DNA of 39,333 nucleotides from Elysia marginata (taxonomy: Eukaryota; Mollusca; Gastropoda; Plakobranchidae), in NCBI GenBank assembly GCA_019649035.1, contig BMAT01003451.1, forward strand, positions 158,251 through 197,583, read 5' to 3'. The position numbers and the translations under genes are program-made. The notes below the pieces were generated by a model. The model did no database searches. It was given only the letters and a program-made list of their open reading frames with translations, and was not told where the DNA came from. Below, one piece after another: positions 13,659-25,506 of the stretch; within the stretch, counting starts at the first letter, position 1, and each line of letters starts with the position of its first letter.

Positions 13659-13659
<1 letters not shown>
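12901..13659. other. No gene; purine-rich then T/TTG-rich sequence
   Basis: 13010-13210 is purine-rich. 13360-13402 is a run of T stretches broken by single G. No coding or RNA signal. Confidence 0.5.
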
Positions 13660-13690
<31 letters not shown>

Positions 13691-13763
13691 TATCATCATC
13701 ATCATCATCATTATTATCATCATCATCATCATACTATCCTCATCCTCCTCTTCATCATCATAA
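13660..13763. repeat. (TCA)n microsatellite, 5' part, split by a SINE
   Basis: TCA/TTA trinucleotide array. Its last 12 bases, TCATCATCATAA (13752-13763), recur at 14009-14020 on the far side of the inserted SINE. Confidence 0.9.
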
Positions 13764-14008
13764 TTGATTGAAGGATATTTTACAAGCCCAATTCCACTTC
13801 AAAGGTGCTCTCAGGGCTTGGGTCCCAATGACAATGTACGGGCTGCCACCCAGAGACTAGTGGGGATACCATGACTTAGCCTCAGCCGGTCACATTATAC
13901 TGACACCGACCCAACCAGTAGGGGCACGGACTGTGCTCGGCTGAGGCTCGAACCCACGACCTCTGGGCCACGGAGCGAGGCCTTTACCAACTGAGCTATC
14001 TAGGCCCC
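13764..14008 (-). mobile_element. tRNA-derived SINE, family 2, with 12-bp target-site duplication
   Basis: On the minus strand the element opens GGGGCCTAGATAGCTCAGTT with a full box A match (TAGCTCAGTTGG, 13987-13998 on plus). Box B is GGGTTCGAGCC (13945-13955 on plus). GGCC/GGCC can pair at the anticodon-stem position. The body (CAGCCGAGCAC, GTGACCGGCTGAGGC, CCTGAGAGCACC) differs from family 1. It ends GGGCTTGTAAAATATCC followed by TTCAATCAA. Exact 12-bp direct repeats (TCATCATCATAA) flank it, as expected for target-primed reverse transcription, though the host is itself a TCA repeat. The full boxes and intact flanks suggest a fairly recent insertion. Confidence 0.88.
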
Positions 14009-14215
14009 TCATCATCATAAACAACAACAACAATTATAATAATCATAATAACAACAACAAAAATATTCATAATAATTGGTAATAAAAATAGTAAGTAAGA
14101 ATAATGATAATGATAACAACAATAACAATAATAATAATAATAATAATAATGATAATAATAATAATAGTAATAATAATAATAAAAATAATAATAATGATGA
14201 TGATGATGATGATGT
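14009..14215. repeat. (AAC)/(AAT)/(GAT) trinucleotide cluster
   Basis: TCA duplication, then AAC units, a long AAT array with GAT breaks, then GAT units at about 14192-14213. The poly-Asn and poly-Leu frames are artefacts. Confidence 0.93.
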
Positions 14216-14482
14216 TAATACACTGGTCATAAAATTATTGGTTTCATTTGCTCAACGGTCTTGAGCAGAACGAAGACAAAGGAAAGCCATTGATCAGAAG
14301 GATGGTACTATACTCGTTTATTGGTTAGGGTTAGTTAGTGGTCATTAGCAGCAACCAGGGTTCAGTGGACTGGACTGGACCTCCTTCTGCTAACAGTATA
14401 TATGTTTTTATGATTGTGGTTTTGTAGAGGTCAAAGCTCATACTGAAACCCTGGACAAATCAGAAAAGATCTCTTTATTAAT

Positions 14483-14486
<4 letters not shown>

Positions 14487-14538
<52 letters not shown>

Positions 14539-14583
14539 CTACCCCCTCTCTCTTCCCCCTTCTCTCTCTCCCTCTCGCTCTCT
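14487..14583. repeat. (TC)n microsatellite with pyrimidine-rich tail
   Basis: Pure TC to about 14530, then TC-rich sequence broken by C and T runs. Confidence 0.93.
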
Positions 14584-14774
14584 TCAATTCTACTTTTGTA
14601 TAAATTAACATGCAAATATATTTTTTCTCCATGAACTCTATTGTCTATCTGTCTTTATCACCCTGTAGCTATCTACCGACCCGTCTATCTTAAAACAAAT
14701 CAGACATTTCTTTGTTTTTCTCTCTCACATGGCCTTTTTCTAAATCCTTTGTTTATCTCCTTCTCCTCTGTCTT

Positions 14775-14776
<2 letters not shown>

Positions 14777-14832
<56 letters not shown>
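14777..14832. repeat. (TC)n microsatellite
   Basis: TC array with one TT break near 14818. Confidence 0.93.
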
Positions 14833-15251
14833 CGCATTTCCCAAAAGTTATTACACAGTACAAACCAAGCGGTAAAAGTACATGGTTAACATGTGTGGAG
14901 GTGCTAGGCAAAGCAGAGTAGGAGTTCGCCGCTGTATTGCATCTATACGGCTTCTGTACATATATCGTGATGTTCTCGAGTCAAAATGTCAGTTTCCACG
15001 CAGAGCACTCGAAAATAGTTTAGATTTTGCTTTCCTCTTTTTTTTTTGTCTCTACCTGTCTGGTTAAGATTAAATCTAACTGTGTTACACAGATATCGTC
15101 TCTGGATTTTTACCCCTTTTCCTTTTAATTAGTTTATTTTGCATCATTAGCCAGATCTGTCAAAAATGTTATCATAATGTTAAAACACTTATTTTTGTTT
15201 TAGAATTAAGTTCAGAGAAAGTTACCAAATGTACATCATAATGTGGGAGTG

Positions 15252-15273
15252 GAGATAGAGAGAGGGAGAGGGA

Positions 15274-15309
<36 letters not shown>

Positions 15310-15340
15310 CAGAGACAGACAGACAGACAGACAGACAGAG
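15252..15340. repeat. (GA)n-(GACAGA)n-(GACA)n compound repeat
   Basis: GA units pass into GACAGA hexamers and then GACA tetramers, a graded series that fits stepwise point change followed by expansion. Confidence 0.93.
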
Positions 15341-15575
15341 GAGGGGAGATATTTTTTTTTCTTAAACAAAGGATTTTGAATACTAATTTTCATGATTTCT
15401 TTTTCAGAAATAACAAGCTTTTGAAGTCCATCTATGCCTCTTGGCATTAAACAATCTGGGTGTATTCTTGAGAACAATATTGGGCTACGAACAGTATAAA
15501 TACGAAGAAATTGATTCAGATCCGAGAAAGGTTAAAACAACGCTAACAAAACTACTATTACAGACAAGAAGTAAA

Positions 15576-15663
15576 AGTAGTAGCAGCAGGTGTTGTAGTA
15601 ACAGCAGCAGCAGCAGTAGTAGTAGTAGTAGTATTAGTAGTAGTAGTCGTAGTCGTAGTAGTG

Positions 15664-15738
<75 letters not shown>

Positions 15739-15798
15739 CCAGCAGTAGAAGTAGTAGTAGTAGTGGTAGTTGTTGTAGTAGTAGTAGAAGTAGTACCA
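15576..15798. repeat. (AGT)n trinucleotide array
   Basis: About 220 bases of AGT/AGC units with GGT and CGT variants, purest at about 15667-15737. A 170-codon plus-strand open frame (15441-15953) is poly-Ser from this array with unrelated flanks, and a 144-codon minus-strand frame is poly-Leu. Neither has a domain, so neither is called a gene. Confidence 0.95.
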
Positions 15799-18700
15799 TC
15801 AGCAGCAACATAACAAGAACAACAATAACATCTGCAACAATAAAAACTTTTATAATACGACCGTATAAGACCACTCCCAAAAATATAAAAGACAAAATTA
15901 ATTTAGCATATAACTTCACTGTATTAATTTATTGCCCGTTCCTGACACAGTGACAGAGATACAAAAAAGAAACTAATGAGCTCACCGTATGGCGTTACTC
16001 TCTGGAATACAAGAGAAATTAGTAAAACAAAAAGGTATAATTGACGAGTATTGTTTATTTTTTGTTTTTGTTTTTGTTAATTCTTATAACCAAAGTCATA
16101 ACTGGATATCCTGATGTCCGGCGGCTGAATAATTGGCGTCATGCCTCAATGAGAGACGAGCAATAACACTCCTGTGATTCCCGGCATACCGGTATCATCT
16201 GGGGCGCCATCTTTATTGATAGTTCTCTACGCGTGCCTTCACCTCAGGTAATGGGACCGCACTCACCTTCTCTAGCCGTGCCGCCCATCTATCAAAACAC
16301 ATCTAATTTGTAAGACGCCTCAGCAAACAGTTCAGGCAGTTGGTGGTTCTATGCAGTGCAAGAGCAAGTAAAGATCGCAGAGTCGCCTACAGACACTGAT
16401 AGCTGAGAGCAGAGGAATAACGAGTTGAGGTGAGGGTCATTTATAAATTTGCATGTATGGACATGTTTCCATATAGTTTATAAAAGAACAATATAATACA
16501 ATTCTGTTTGATGCAAGATCACGACATAGAGTCTCACTGGCAGAGGCAGTGAGGACAAGATAAGGGCGAAAATCACTAAGAACGAGCACAGAAGAGCAGC
16601 AAAAGTTGAAAATCACATACCTCAAAGTATGATCTTTGGGGGATAATTCTACCCGAAGCAGGTACAAGATATTAAGTCTCCAAAGCGCGGTAAGAAAATG
16701 CTGATGAAGATGATAGTGGAAGTCAGATTAGTCTGATTCAAATGCCTATATATCTTCTTAAAACTTCACCGTATTGCCGATTACCGTACTCACACATAAA
16801 AAGGCTACAAATAAACAACGAAAACATAGACTTCTATACAGCGAAAATCCTGAGAAAGTGTCTTCAACCAGGGAAAAGAGACTTAGATATAAGTTATTTT
16901 TTTAAAAGGTACTCTCCTCTTCAGAAAAATAGTACAATTACGGGTACTTTTTGCAGCTGGTGGAATCTTAAATGATCTCACGTAAGCATGAGTTGGTTGT
17001 GTTCTTGTGTGCGCAATAACCAATACAATTTACTTAATAATACTGCGTTTGATAAACAATTAGTAACAATTAATTTAATTGCAATACATACGCCCGTCGT
17101 CACTAGTCAGAGTTATACGTCTGACTCAAAATCATTCATTTGATACCGCACATGCAACTAGTGGCTATTTTAGTGTTTTGGCCTTTAGTTGTTAAACACT
17201 CTGAGTGCATTTAAAAAGACAGAAAAAGGTGGATGGGCGTGTTTGGAATTACACAATCCATATATATGCAATCATAGACGTTTAGATTTAGATCATTCAG
17301 TAGTGAGGCACATGAAAATAAATTTATTTTAAGAGTTTTGGCCTTTTGTTACGCATAAACTTTACGCGAAAAATGGGGGGAGGGGGGTGCTTATGTGTTT
17401 CTATTTAAGCGAAGAGAAAAAAGTATACACCATGTAATTATGTTTACAGGCCCTAAAAATACACGCAATCAACTTATTTGTCTCCAGCAACGATGTGATA
17501 TTGTGTGCGAGTTTACCTGTTTCAAGTTCTTCATCTATAGATAGGATTTTATTGCATGTTACACTATGTCCACAGAAATCAAGTGGCAGGGGCGATTTTC
17601 CGCTCATGCGCTCTGACAATTGACTCCTTTAAAGGCTTTGCATTCCTTGTTCGTACCGTTTTATGAGATGCCTCATCAAGACTGAAGGAAACCGCAGGAG
17701 GAAAAAAGGTGTGTACACGGGATGGTTTTGCCCTATCCTATTGTTCTCTTCAGATTTCAGCCGATTTCTGTTGTTTATCTTTCTCTCTATCTATCTTTAT
17801 TACTCTCTTTCTCTCTTATTTGCTGCCCCCACGTCTGAATCGTTGCATTGGCCACGAGAGATTCGTGATCTCTCACTCAGGTATCATGATTGATGTGTGA
17901 TTTATCCTAATGTACAGGTGCACACCAGGTAAACATGTTCCAGAAAAGCCTGCCGTTTCACTGATTCAGACATGTGTAGGAGCTAGACGTTGACAGCCCG
18001 CATTGTGTATTCCAATCGTATGATACAACTTTAAAAAATTCTATTGAAAAAAAAAAGAACGACAATAGTCTACAAAATGGGTTTTAAGTTAAGCATTATT
18101 ATTGAAAGGGATTGGAGCAATCGAGATGAAAGAGCATAAAAGCATTATTGTTTTATATACCGAAGGACTTGTAGATGACGACACAGAATGAAACTATGTT
18201 GGTTACTGTTATGGGTCCGACTTAATATACCGCTAATAATAGAACTGTGTCACAGATATACATACAGTAGAACACCAACCTTGTCGAAAGACATTTACTT
18301 GAAAATAACATTGGTAAGCCGTAGCTGACGTTATTTCATCCTCGTTATTACATGACAAGACACGGCAAACACATAAGAGGTCAGTAATAATTTAAAACAC
18401 TCACCCATCTAGCTTTTAGAAATACGCACATGACATGCAAGTAGTGCTAGACAACGTTTGCTGCATAAAGTGTCGTGCTAGTAAATACACGAATAACTTC
18501 ATCATTTTGTAAGTTGACTTCATGGGCTGGAAGGATGCACTATGTTACACTAACTCGAATTGGCTATGAAAGTCTCTATGAAAAAAAAAACAAAACGAGT
18601 TTTTTTCTTAAATTGCTAATCAAGGCAATGGTTATTCAATGCCCTATTTGAAAGCACCCAAGAGTGATGCTATCATAACCTGCTTATGAAAAGGCGAAAA

Positions 18701-21189
18701 ACGAAGGACAATCACAATCGTGCGTGGCGTATTATCGACTTAGCGCGCAATTAGGTTCAATCCAAAGAAGTCATTCGACCTTTTAGTTAGGATCGATGAA
18801 ACTAAAGAGGCAGCGACATAAACAGCTTACATTGTACTTCTTCTGAAGATATAAAAAGTCGCCTTCAATCAGTTTGGACGACAGGCAAAATCAAAGAACC
18901 TAAAACTATGATGATACTTAACCCCTAATACCACCTATTATTTAAAAAAAATGGAAGTTTGAACCAATACTTTTACGTGAACTTGGCACGAGCTTTCCAT
19001 GGGTCTTTCAGATGCAACAACGTTAAAGCTCAGATTGAAATCGAATGAATTTTACATGATGAGATCAACTAAGTTTATCTTCTCTTAAATATTTTTATAG
19101 GCGTATGCGTCAAAAGAAGAAAAAAATGGAGAGCTATAGAAGCTGAAGGCGAGCTGACACAATCAAAAGCAAAGAGCAAAGACTTTGGAAGTTTTTAAGA
19201 AAAATTCTCAACAAGACAGACAGTTTAAGAAATAAAGATAGGCCTACTGCTCTTTGGAGACACTTTACTAACGAACATTATATCTTTTAGATGATTCTCT
19301 AAAGATCAATTGGTGCGATGGGAAGACATGGTAGAGCCAGACATGTCTACTATGCAAAGGCAAACAGAAAATGTAATGTATTCTGACTTTCTAAGACTTC
19401 CCGAGGAAAGTCTCTTGCGATGGCAACGAATAGGCCTTGTTTCTTGCAGTAAAAGTGTGTTTCAAGAGCCTTGCCTCGGTATTGAGCAACAGCTTAGAAG
19501 TGCATATCAAACATTCAGCATAGCAGCAAACATGTTCAACGGTTTTAAGGTGGTAAGTCCTGGCATGACAGTAGTTAAAACCCCGTAACCTGCTCTCCAC
19601 TGTTTACACGAAGTCGTGGCATGTAGATTATGTGCATACTGTACAAAAACGAATCCTGAACAAAAAAAGCCGGACAGAGTAGCTTCAACAGATATTCCCG
19701 CATTGGACACATCCCATCCTAATAAGTGAATACCGGTTACATTTATACTGAAACCAGGATTCATTTTACTTCTTATAAAGGAACTATTGCGGTATATCAG
19801 ACGGTTCCGCTTAAAAACAAAAGGTAGAGGTTCACACTTGGATGTGACCTCAGAACTAAATAAACCTGACTACGTAAAGAAGCCAAGAAGGACCAAATAG
19901 GCCAGCTAGTAGAAATTAACACCAGTGATAAGAGGGTTTTAAAACAACTGTCAGCAAATCTTCATGACAAACTCAATAATGTTGCAATAGAAGATTATAA
20001 ACTCAACTATCAGCAAAAACAGCCAAAGCATAATTCAAACCAACATGAAGAAAACAAAACAAAAACGAGCGTTCGCTTCATAGGCATTGAGTTGTTACTT
20101 TCTAAACTTTTCGGTGTGATGAAAAGAAAGTCGTGGAAGTTTTGGAAATATCCTTTTTGTGCTTGAATTTAAGAGTGTAAGAAAAAGGAGAAGCTACAGC
20201 AGGGAGTCATGGCCTAGATCACCACAATCTTGACTAGAAAGCTGCTCTATACAAAACGTTAGTGCCAAAATACTTGCCTCGTGGGGTTTCTTTCTTCTAT
20301 GCGAATTTTCCTGCAAGCAGATTCATGCCGCAACAAACTTAAAATCTCATTTAAAAAAAAAAAAAGAATTTTTTTTTTACAATCTGAGTCTCTCGCGGGC
20401 TTTCCTCCGTTCCAAAAGAAAAAAAAATGATAATAGTGAAAACAGAACAAATTAAAAAAAAACCTACAAACAACGACTAAAAAAAAACTTTTACAACAGA
20501 GTTCATCACAAAAGGCAAACAAATGCGAATAAAGAAAAATGTGTTCCCGCCCTGCGGAGTTAAACACATGAGTAGAACTTTATCAAACTTACCAAACATG
20601 TGCTAGTTGTAAAGGTTATTATGCAACCCTCTTAACAGGCTGCAGCATGCATGTTCAATTTAGTGCTGGCGAAGTGTAAATACAAGTTTTTTTGGATTAT
20701 CAATGTAATACAAATTCTCATTCTATATATATACTCTGTAGTATAATCTTGATTATCAATTGGCACAGCCAACTCCATGTTAGAACAGGAATAATGGAGG
20801 TAAAAAGCTGTTTTGTTTGTTTTTGGGTATGTTTAACGTGTCAGAATCAAGATGCAGAACTCACTAATATTATTATTTTCTACCTTCCATACAAGGTCAC
20901 CTCGACATGAAATACGTATAGACGAAGTTACCTTGCTTATTATTTCAATCAAAAGTGGGAACAATCGAAGACAAGGGAAAATTATTTATTTCATAGAAGA
21001 CAAGTTAGCGGTTGATTGTATATCAAGAATATTAGTTTTGGCTTATGTTGGCCAGATTTGACTTTCACTGCGTTTGCACAAAACTTCGTTCTTTGTTTCA
21101 AGATTACATTCAAGAGCCCATAGAGGATCATTGACTTAGAAATGAAAAAAATAAGCTTCTTAAATTAAAAGAAGAGCGAGCAAAACTAA
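15799..21189. other. No gene recognised; long mostly unique stretch
   Basis: Over 5 kb with no recognisable coding domain, tRNA boxes or terminal repeats. A GC-richer segment lies at 16120-16340, a G-rich tract at 17375-17388, and A-rich runs at 20350-20490. Short frames (for example 16437-16667 minus, 19310-19588 plus) overlap others on the opposite strand. Small host exons cannot be excluded by eye. Confidence 0.45.
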
Positions 21190-21357
21190 GATGGTGATGA
21201 GGATGGAGAGAACGAAGAAGAAGAAAAGAAGAAGAAGAAGAAAATGAAGAAGAAGATGGTGATGATGTTGATGATGACAATGACGACGATGATGATGATG
21301 ATGATGATGATGAAGAAGACAGTTGTTAAAAGTCGTTATGATGCTAATTGTTAATAG

Positions 21358-21428
<71 letters not shown>

Positions 21429-21479
21429 CAAATGGTGCTGCTGCTGATGGTGATGATGATGATGATGATGATGATGATC
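21190..21479. repeat. (GAA)/(GAT)n trinucleotide cluster
   Basis: GAA-rich units (21213-21260), GAT units (21279-21313), a 40-base unique gap, then a long near-pure GAT array (21358-21427) and a shorter one (21449-21478). Confidence 0.93.
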
Positions 21480-22835
21480 ATTATCAATGATTAATGAATA
21501 AAAAAAAAAGAATGACAACGATGAGGAAGTGATAAAGGGTTAGGATGAGAGAACCTAAGGAAAAATTGAAGTGGGCAAAGAGCTGGCATTACTATACTCT
21601 TTTGGGATGTGTGCGTATCTTTCTGAAAATTTGCAAAAATTTAAAATGATAGCTTTTGACTAACTTAATTTATAAAAGGCAAATGGTTCAATCTCTGCCC
21701 ATGCAAAGTAGAAGGAGATTAATAAAGTTTTCGTTTCCCCTTATACCCACAAAAGTAATAAAGCCGCTATTGGTTCATTCTCAGAAATCCATTACATTAA
21801 AAAATTACAACCGAAAATATGTTGAACAATTTTCTTGAAGACAGCTACGTAGACAAATAAACACTAAAACAGAAAGAAAGACAGATAGACTTACAGGCAT
21901 ACAGCCAAAGGCAGTCATCTAATCATTCTGAAAAACTAAGACAGACTGACAGATAAACATAGACAGAGAAAATATATATTTACAGGTAGAATGAGTAATC
22001 ACTATGTTCAAACAGATAAGCAGACGTATAAAGGAAAAGTAACAGATGGAAGGTCATACAAGGCCTATAAAGAATTTGAAATAATCACAAATAAGAAGGT
22101 AACAAAAATAGAAATAAATTACAATTTAAAATTTTCACAACAAATATTTAACAGTCTGTGGTATTACTCGTACAATGTTGAAAAAAAGAGTTCACCACAT
22201 GACAATGTGACGAAAAAGAAAAACCAGTAAGAGAGAAAGTCGCATAAATTTGAAGAGTTACAAAACCACAAGCAAGTTTCGAAGGAAGAATGGCAATAAA
22301 AATAATCTCTATAAACAGAATCATAGGCCCCAACCGTAGAAGACTTGGATTCAATCAGGACATCATAAAAGCACATAAGAACCCAAAAGAGAAAACAAAA
22401 TGCAGTTTGCTACAACAGATACCACAACATAACAGGAAAGAACTGCAGCACCAAGAGTTGAGAGGAACAGAAACAGGCTTTTATTAAACACCGAGAAAAT
22501 ATTAGTGTAAAGCCGAGTCGAACAAAGAAAATCGAATATTTACCTTCAGTTCACCTCTGTAAGGAACCTGAATATGAATACAAACAAGATGGCTATGATT
22601 AAAATCGTAAACAGATAAGGTTCTAAATGAGTTTAATTACTCGGTTTATACGAGATCAAAATCGATTTGTTCAGTGTCGTATTTTGGTGTTTGTTGACAC
22701 CAAAATACCTTTGGAGTGCCAGGGCGGCAAGAACTAAAAGAAATACACTTAAATATTAGAAAATTAGAAAAGTAAAGCAAAATTTTCCATACTCGAGAAG
22801 AGAACAAGGGAACAAGAAACAAGCAGGCAGTCTGC
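21480..22835. other. No gene recognised; AT-rich, with one strong hairpin
   Basis: AT-rich unique sequence whose short open frames have no family resemblance. The one structure that stands out is the hairpin at 22679-22708, listed separately. Confidence 0.5.
22679..22708. repeat. Perfect 12-bp inverted repeat (hairpin)
   Basis: GTATTTTGGTGT (22679-22690) and its exact complement ACACCAAAATAC (22697-22708) flank the 6-base loop TTGTTG. No T run follows to suggest a terminator, and no gene adjoins it. Confidence 0.9.
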
Positions 22836-22990
22836 CATTACTTTACTTTACCCAATCTTAAGAGACCTGGCTGCCTATAAATTGCCGATTGGGCACAGGG
22901 AAGCGAACGCAATTTTTTGCCCTGATTGTGGATTGATCCTGGGATCTCTCGGAAAGCGGTCAAGCGCCCTACCGTTCGTTTGCGCCTCAA
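22836..22990 (-). mobile_element. Probable tRNA-derived SINE, family 3
   Basis: On the minus strand, AGGCGCAAACG (22977-22987 on plus) matches box A at 10 of 11 positions. GGATCAATCC (22930-22939 on plus) satisfies the box B core. The head reads GGTAGGGCGCTTGACCGC between them, typical tRNA D-arm and anticodon layout. A tRNA-unrelated tail follows and ends GGGTAAAGTAAAGTAATGG, a short tandem of TAAAG like SINE tails. The body is unlike families 1 and 2. Only one copy is seen here, so family status is inference. Confidence 0.6.
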
Positions 22991-23525
22991 CTCACCTAAG
23001 TAAATTAATAAAATTCGGCAAATTCGTACCTTAGGTCTTACTGAAATCTTTACTCTGAGCTTACAAACCTTAACAAAAACAGCGAATGATTATTTCAACA
23101 GGGGCAAAGGAAACTGATACCTGAAATATCGTAAAATGATACAAAAAACGGTGTGTGCTAAGAGTTTGACAGCAACAATTGTTTGTAATTAGATATTGTA
23201 AAATTTCTCTTATTTTCTAGGATATTTTTCTTCGTACAGCGCTTGCTGTTGGGAATTTCACGAGGAGTGTATGATAAAATGGGCTTCAAAAGAAGCCACT
23301 GGCTCGAACCTCGGTGTACGTTTCTTACAGGTGTGTAAGGGGCTAGACCCCCGACTAGACCCAGAATCTAACAATGCCGTTTACGTTTTAGTAGGATACA
23401 GTGAATCTAAAAAAAATCAAACGATTTAGAACCAGATTAGCATTTCTTATTCTAGTAAATTATCACTATTATTGAAAACACCCGTTAGATTCAACACATA
23501 TAAAAATCCACAAATGAATGAAAAA
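22991..23525. other. No gene recognised
   Basis: Unique sequence with no coding or RNA signal. Confidence 0.5.
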
Positions 23526-23556
23526 ACAACAACAACAACAACAATAATATAATAAC

Positions 23557-23643
<87 letters not shown>

Positions 23644-23726
23644 AAGAAGAAGAAGAAGAAGAAGAAGAAGAAGGAGAAGAAGAAGAAGAAGAAGAAGAAG
23701 AAGAAGAAGAAGAAGAAGAAGAAGAA
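23526..23726. repeat. (AAC)n-(AAT)n-(AAG)n compound microsatellite
   Basis: AAC units (23526-23542), then AAT units (to 23613), then about 37 AAG units (23614-23726) broken only by one GAG near 23674. The AAG part is a pure purine strand with mirror symmetry. Minus-strand poly-Phe, poly-Leu and poly-Ser frames come from this. Confidence 0.95.
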
Positions 23727-24105
23727 TGCACTATTCTGTATAAAAAGACGTCTTATCATAATTTGTTGGTTCATGTATTAAAAGGAAAAAAGGGTGTACA
23801 GTACAAGGGCAGTAATTCACTTAAAAAGCGTCTTTCTCCCCGGTTTTATTACTACTCTCCCGTTCAAGAAATGTTTTTTCGAGAGGCAACAAAGTTAAAC
23901 CTCGCATGAGATGAACAGAAAAGAAGTTGTAGCCTTTTAAAAGAATATATAGTTTCATTATGTGATCACATTAAATTATTTTACTTGGATGAATAAGAGA
24001 AAATAACAATACAAAGGGGAGATAATTTTTGTTTGGATAATATGGTCAGAGAAAGACAGAGTACAGAAAAACTTCAGTTTTTTATGGATGTGTGGATGAG
24101 GATAG

Positions 24106-24209
24106 ATAGCTAGCTAATGAAATTTATGGATAGATAGATAGACAGAGAGGCAGACAGGTACATAAATAGAAAGTTAGATAGGTAAAAAGAGGAGAGATAG
24201 ATAGATAAG
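24106..24209. repeat. Imperfect (GATA)n array, left of mariner element
   Basis: GATA units mixed with GACA and TTAGATAGG variants. The array resumes as pure GATA at 25507, so it is probably one array split by the transposon. Confidence 0.85.
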
Positions 24210-24244
24210 TACGAGGGCTCTTTCATAACTAACCGAAAAATGCC
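24210..24244 (+). repeat. Mariner left terminal inverted repeat
   Basis: 35 bases, differing from the right repeat at three positions only (the 14th, 17th and 20th bases). Family knowledge: these repeats are the transposase binding sites. Confidence 0.9.
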
Positions 24245-24275
24245 TGTAAAATCCGCGTTTTTTATGCTATCAACA

Positions 24276-25183
24276 NNNNNNNNNNNNNNNNNNNNNNNNN
24301 NNNNNNNNNNNNNNNNNNNNNNNNNNNNNNNNNNNNNNNNNNNNNNNNNNNNNNNNNNNNNNNNNNNNNNNNNNNNNNNNNNNNNNNNNNNNNNNNNNNN
24401 NNNNNNNNNNNNNNNNNNNNNNNNNNNNNNNNNNNNNNNNNNNNNNNNNNNNNNNNNNNNNNNNNNNNNNNNNNNNNNNNNNNNNNNNNNNNNNNNNNNN
24501 NNNNNNNNNNNNNNNNNNNNNNNNNNNNNNNNNNNNNNNNNNNNNNNNNNNNNNNNNNNNNNNNNNNNNNNNNNNNNNNNNNNNNNNNNNNNNNNNNNNN
24601 NNNNNNNNNNNNNNNNNNNNNNNNNNNNNNNNNNNNNNNNNNNNNNNNNNNNNNNNNNNNNNNNNNNNNNNNNNNNNNNNNNNNNNNNNNNNNNNNNNNN
24701 NNNNNNNNNNNNNNNNNNNNNNNNNNNNNNNNNNNNNNNNNNNNNNNNNNNNNNNNNNNNNNNNNNNNNNNNNNNNNNNNNNNNNNNNNNNNNNNNNNNN
24801 NNNNNNNNNNNNNNNNNNNNNNNNNNNNNNNNNNNNNNNNNNNNNNNNNNNNNNNNNNNNNNNNNNNNNNNNNNNNNNNNNNNNNNNNNNNNNNNNNNNN
24901 NNNNNNNNNNNNNNNNNNNNNNNNNNNNNNNNNNNNNNNNNNNNNNNNNNNNNNNNNNNNNNNNNNNNNNNNNNNNNNNNNNNNNNNNNNNNNNNNNNNN
25001 NNNNNNNNNNNNNNNNNNNNNNNNNNNNNNNNNNNNNNNNNNNNNNNNNNNNNNNNNNNNNNNNNNNNNNNNNNNNNNNNNNNNNNNNNNNNNNNNNNNN
25101 NNNNNNNNNNNNNNNNNNNNNNNNNNNNNNNNNNNNNNNNNNNNNNNNNNNNNNNNNNNNNNNNNNNNNNNNNNNNNNNNNNN
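24276..25183. other. Assembly gap (908 N)
   Basis: Unresolved bases lying wholly inside the mariner element. The 318-codon open frame across it is meaningless. Because the flanks plus gap add up to a normal mariner length, the gap size looks close to true. Confidence 0.98.
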
Positions 25184-25368
25184 ATTACACCAGTGATAGA
25201 CTTATGTACGGCTTATAACATGCTCACCATCTATACACTCTGAAGTTCTTTATGAATTTCGGTAGGATTCAGACTTTTGGCGTTCAAAAAACGTATGACA
25301 GCTCTGATTTCCTCCTTTGACCAAGTTTCAAGGTGGGCCGCCAATCTCAAAATCGTGTAGACATTCAT
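25184..25368 (-). pseudogene. Mariner transposase N-terminus, frameshifted and truncated by gap
   Basis: Reading from the ATG at 25366-25368, the protein begins MNVYTILRL and continues with WSKEEIRAVIRFL, then NPTEIHKELQSV. This is the N-terminal helix-turn-helix DNA-binding region of mariner/SETMAR-type transposases. After QSV the frame meets a TAG (25231-25233). Removing one base from a Tyr codon is the simplest explanation, because the next frame reads DGEHVISRT, a TAA stop (25202-25204), then VYHWCN, matching the second helix-turn-helix (SRTxVYxW pattern). So one frameshift and one nonsense codon are visible in about 60 codons. The catalytic DD(34)D domain would lie in the gap and cannot be judged. 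The ATG is the first after an in-frame upstream stop and sits about 140 bases inside the right end, as expected for the family. Confidence 0.88.
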
Positions 25369-25473
25369 TCTGCAAAATGATGCACTTCATAATTTTTGTC
25401 AATATCCGCAAGGAAATAGGGACTATCATGTCGTTTACAGAATTAAAAAAGCTCCACTGGTTGCTGAGCAATG

Positions 25474-25506
25474 GGCATTTTTCGGTTATTTCTGGAAGAG
25501 CCCTCG

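Noticed and set aside
15441..15953. 170-codon open frame rich in Ser
   Set aside because: The Ser run is a direct translation of the AGT array; flanks have no domain, and the opposite strand is open for the same reason.
19310..19588. 92-codon plus-strand open frame with ordinary composition
   Set aside because: No family resemblance, and overlapping frames on the minus strand are equally open; a small exon cannot be excluded but is not supported.
24240..25196. 318-codon open frame
   Set aside because: Nearly all of it is N; only 12 codons on one side and 3 on the other are real sequence, and it runs against the transposase strand.
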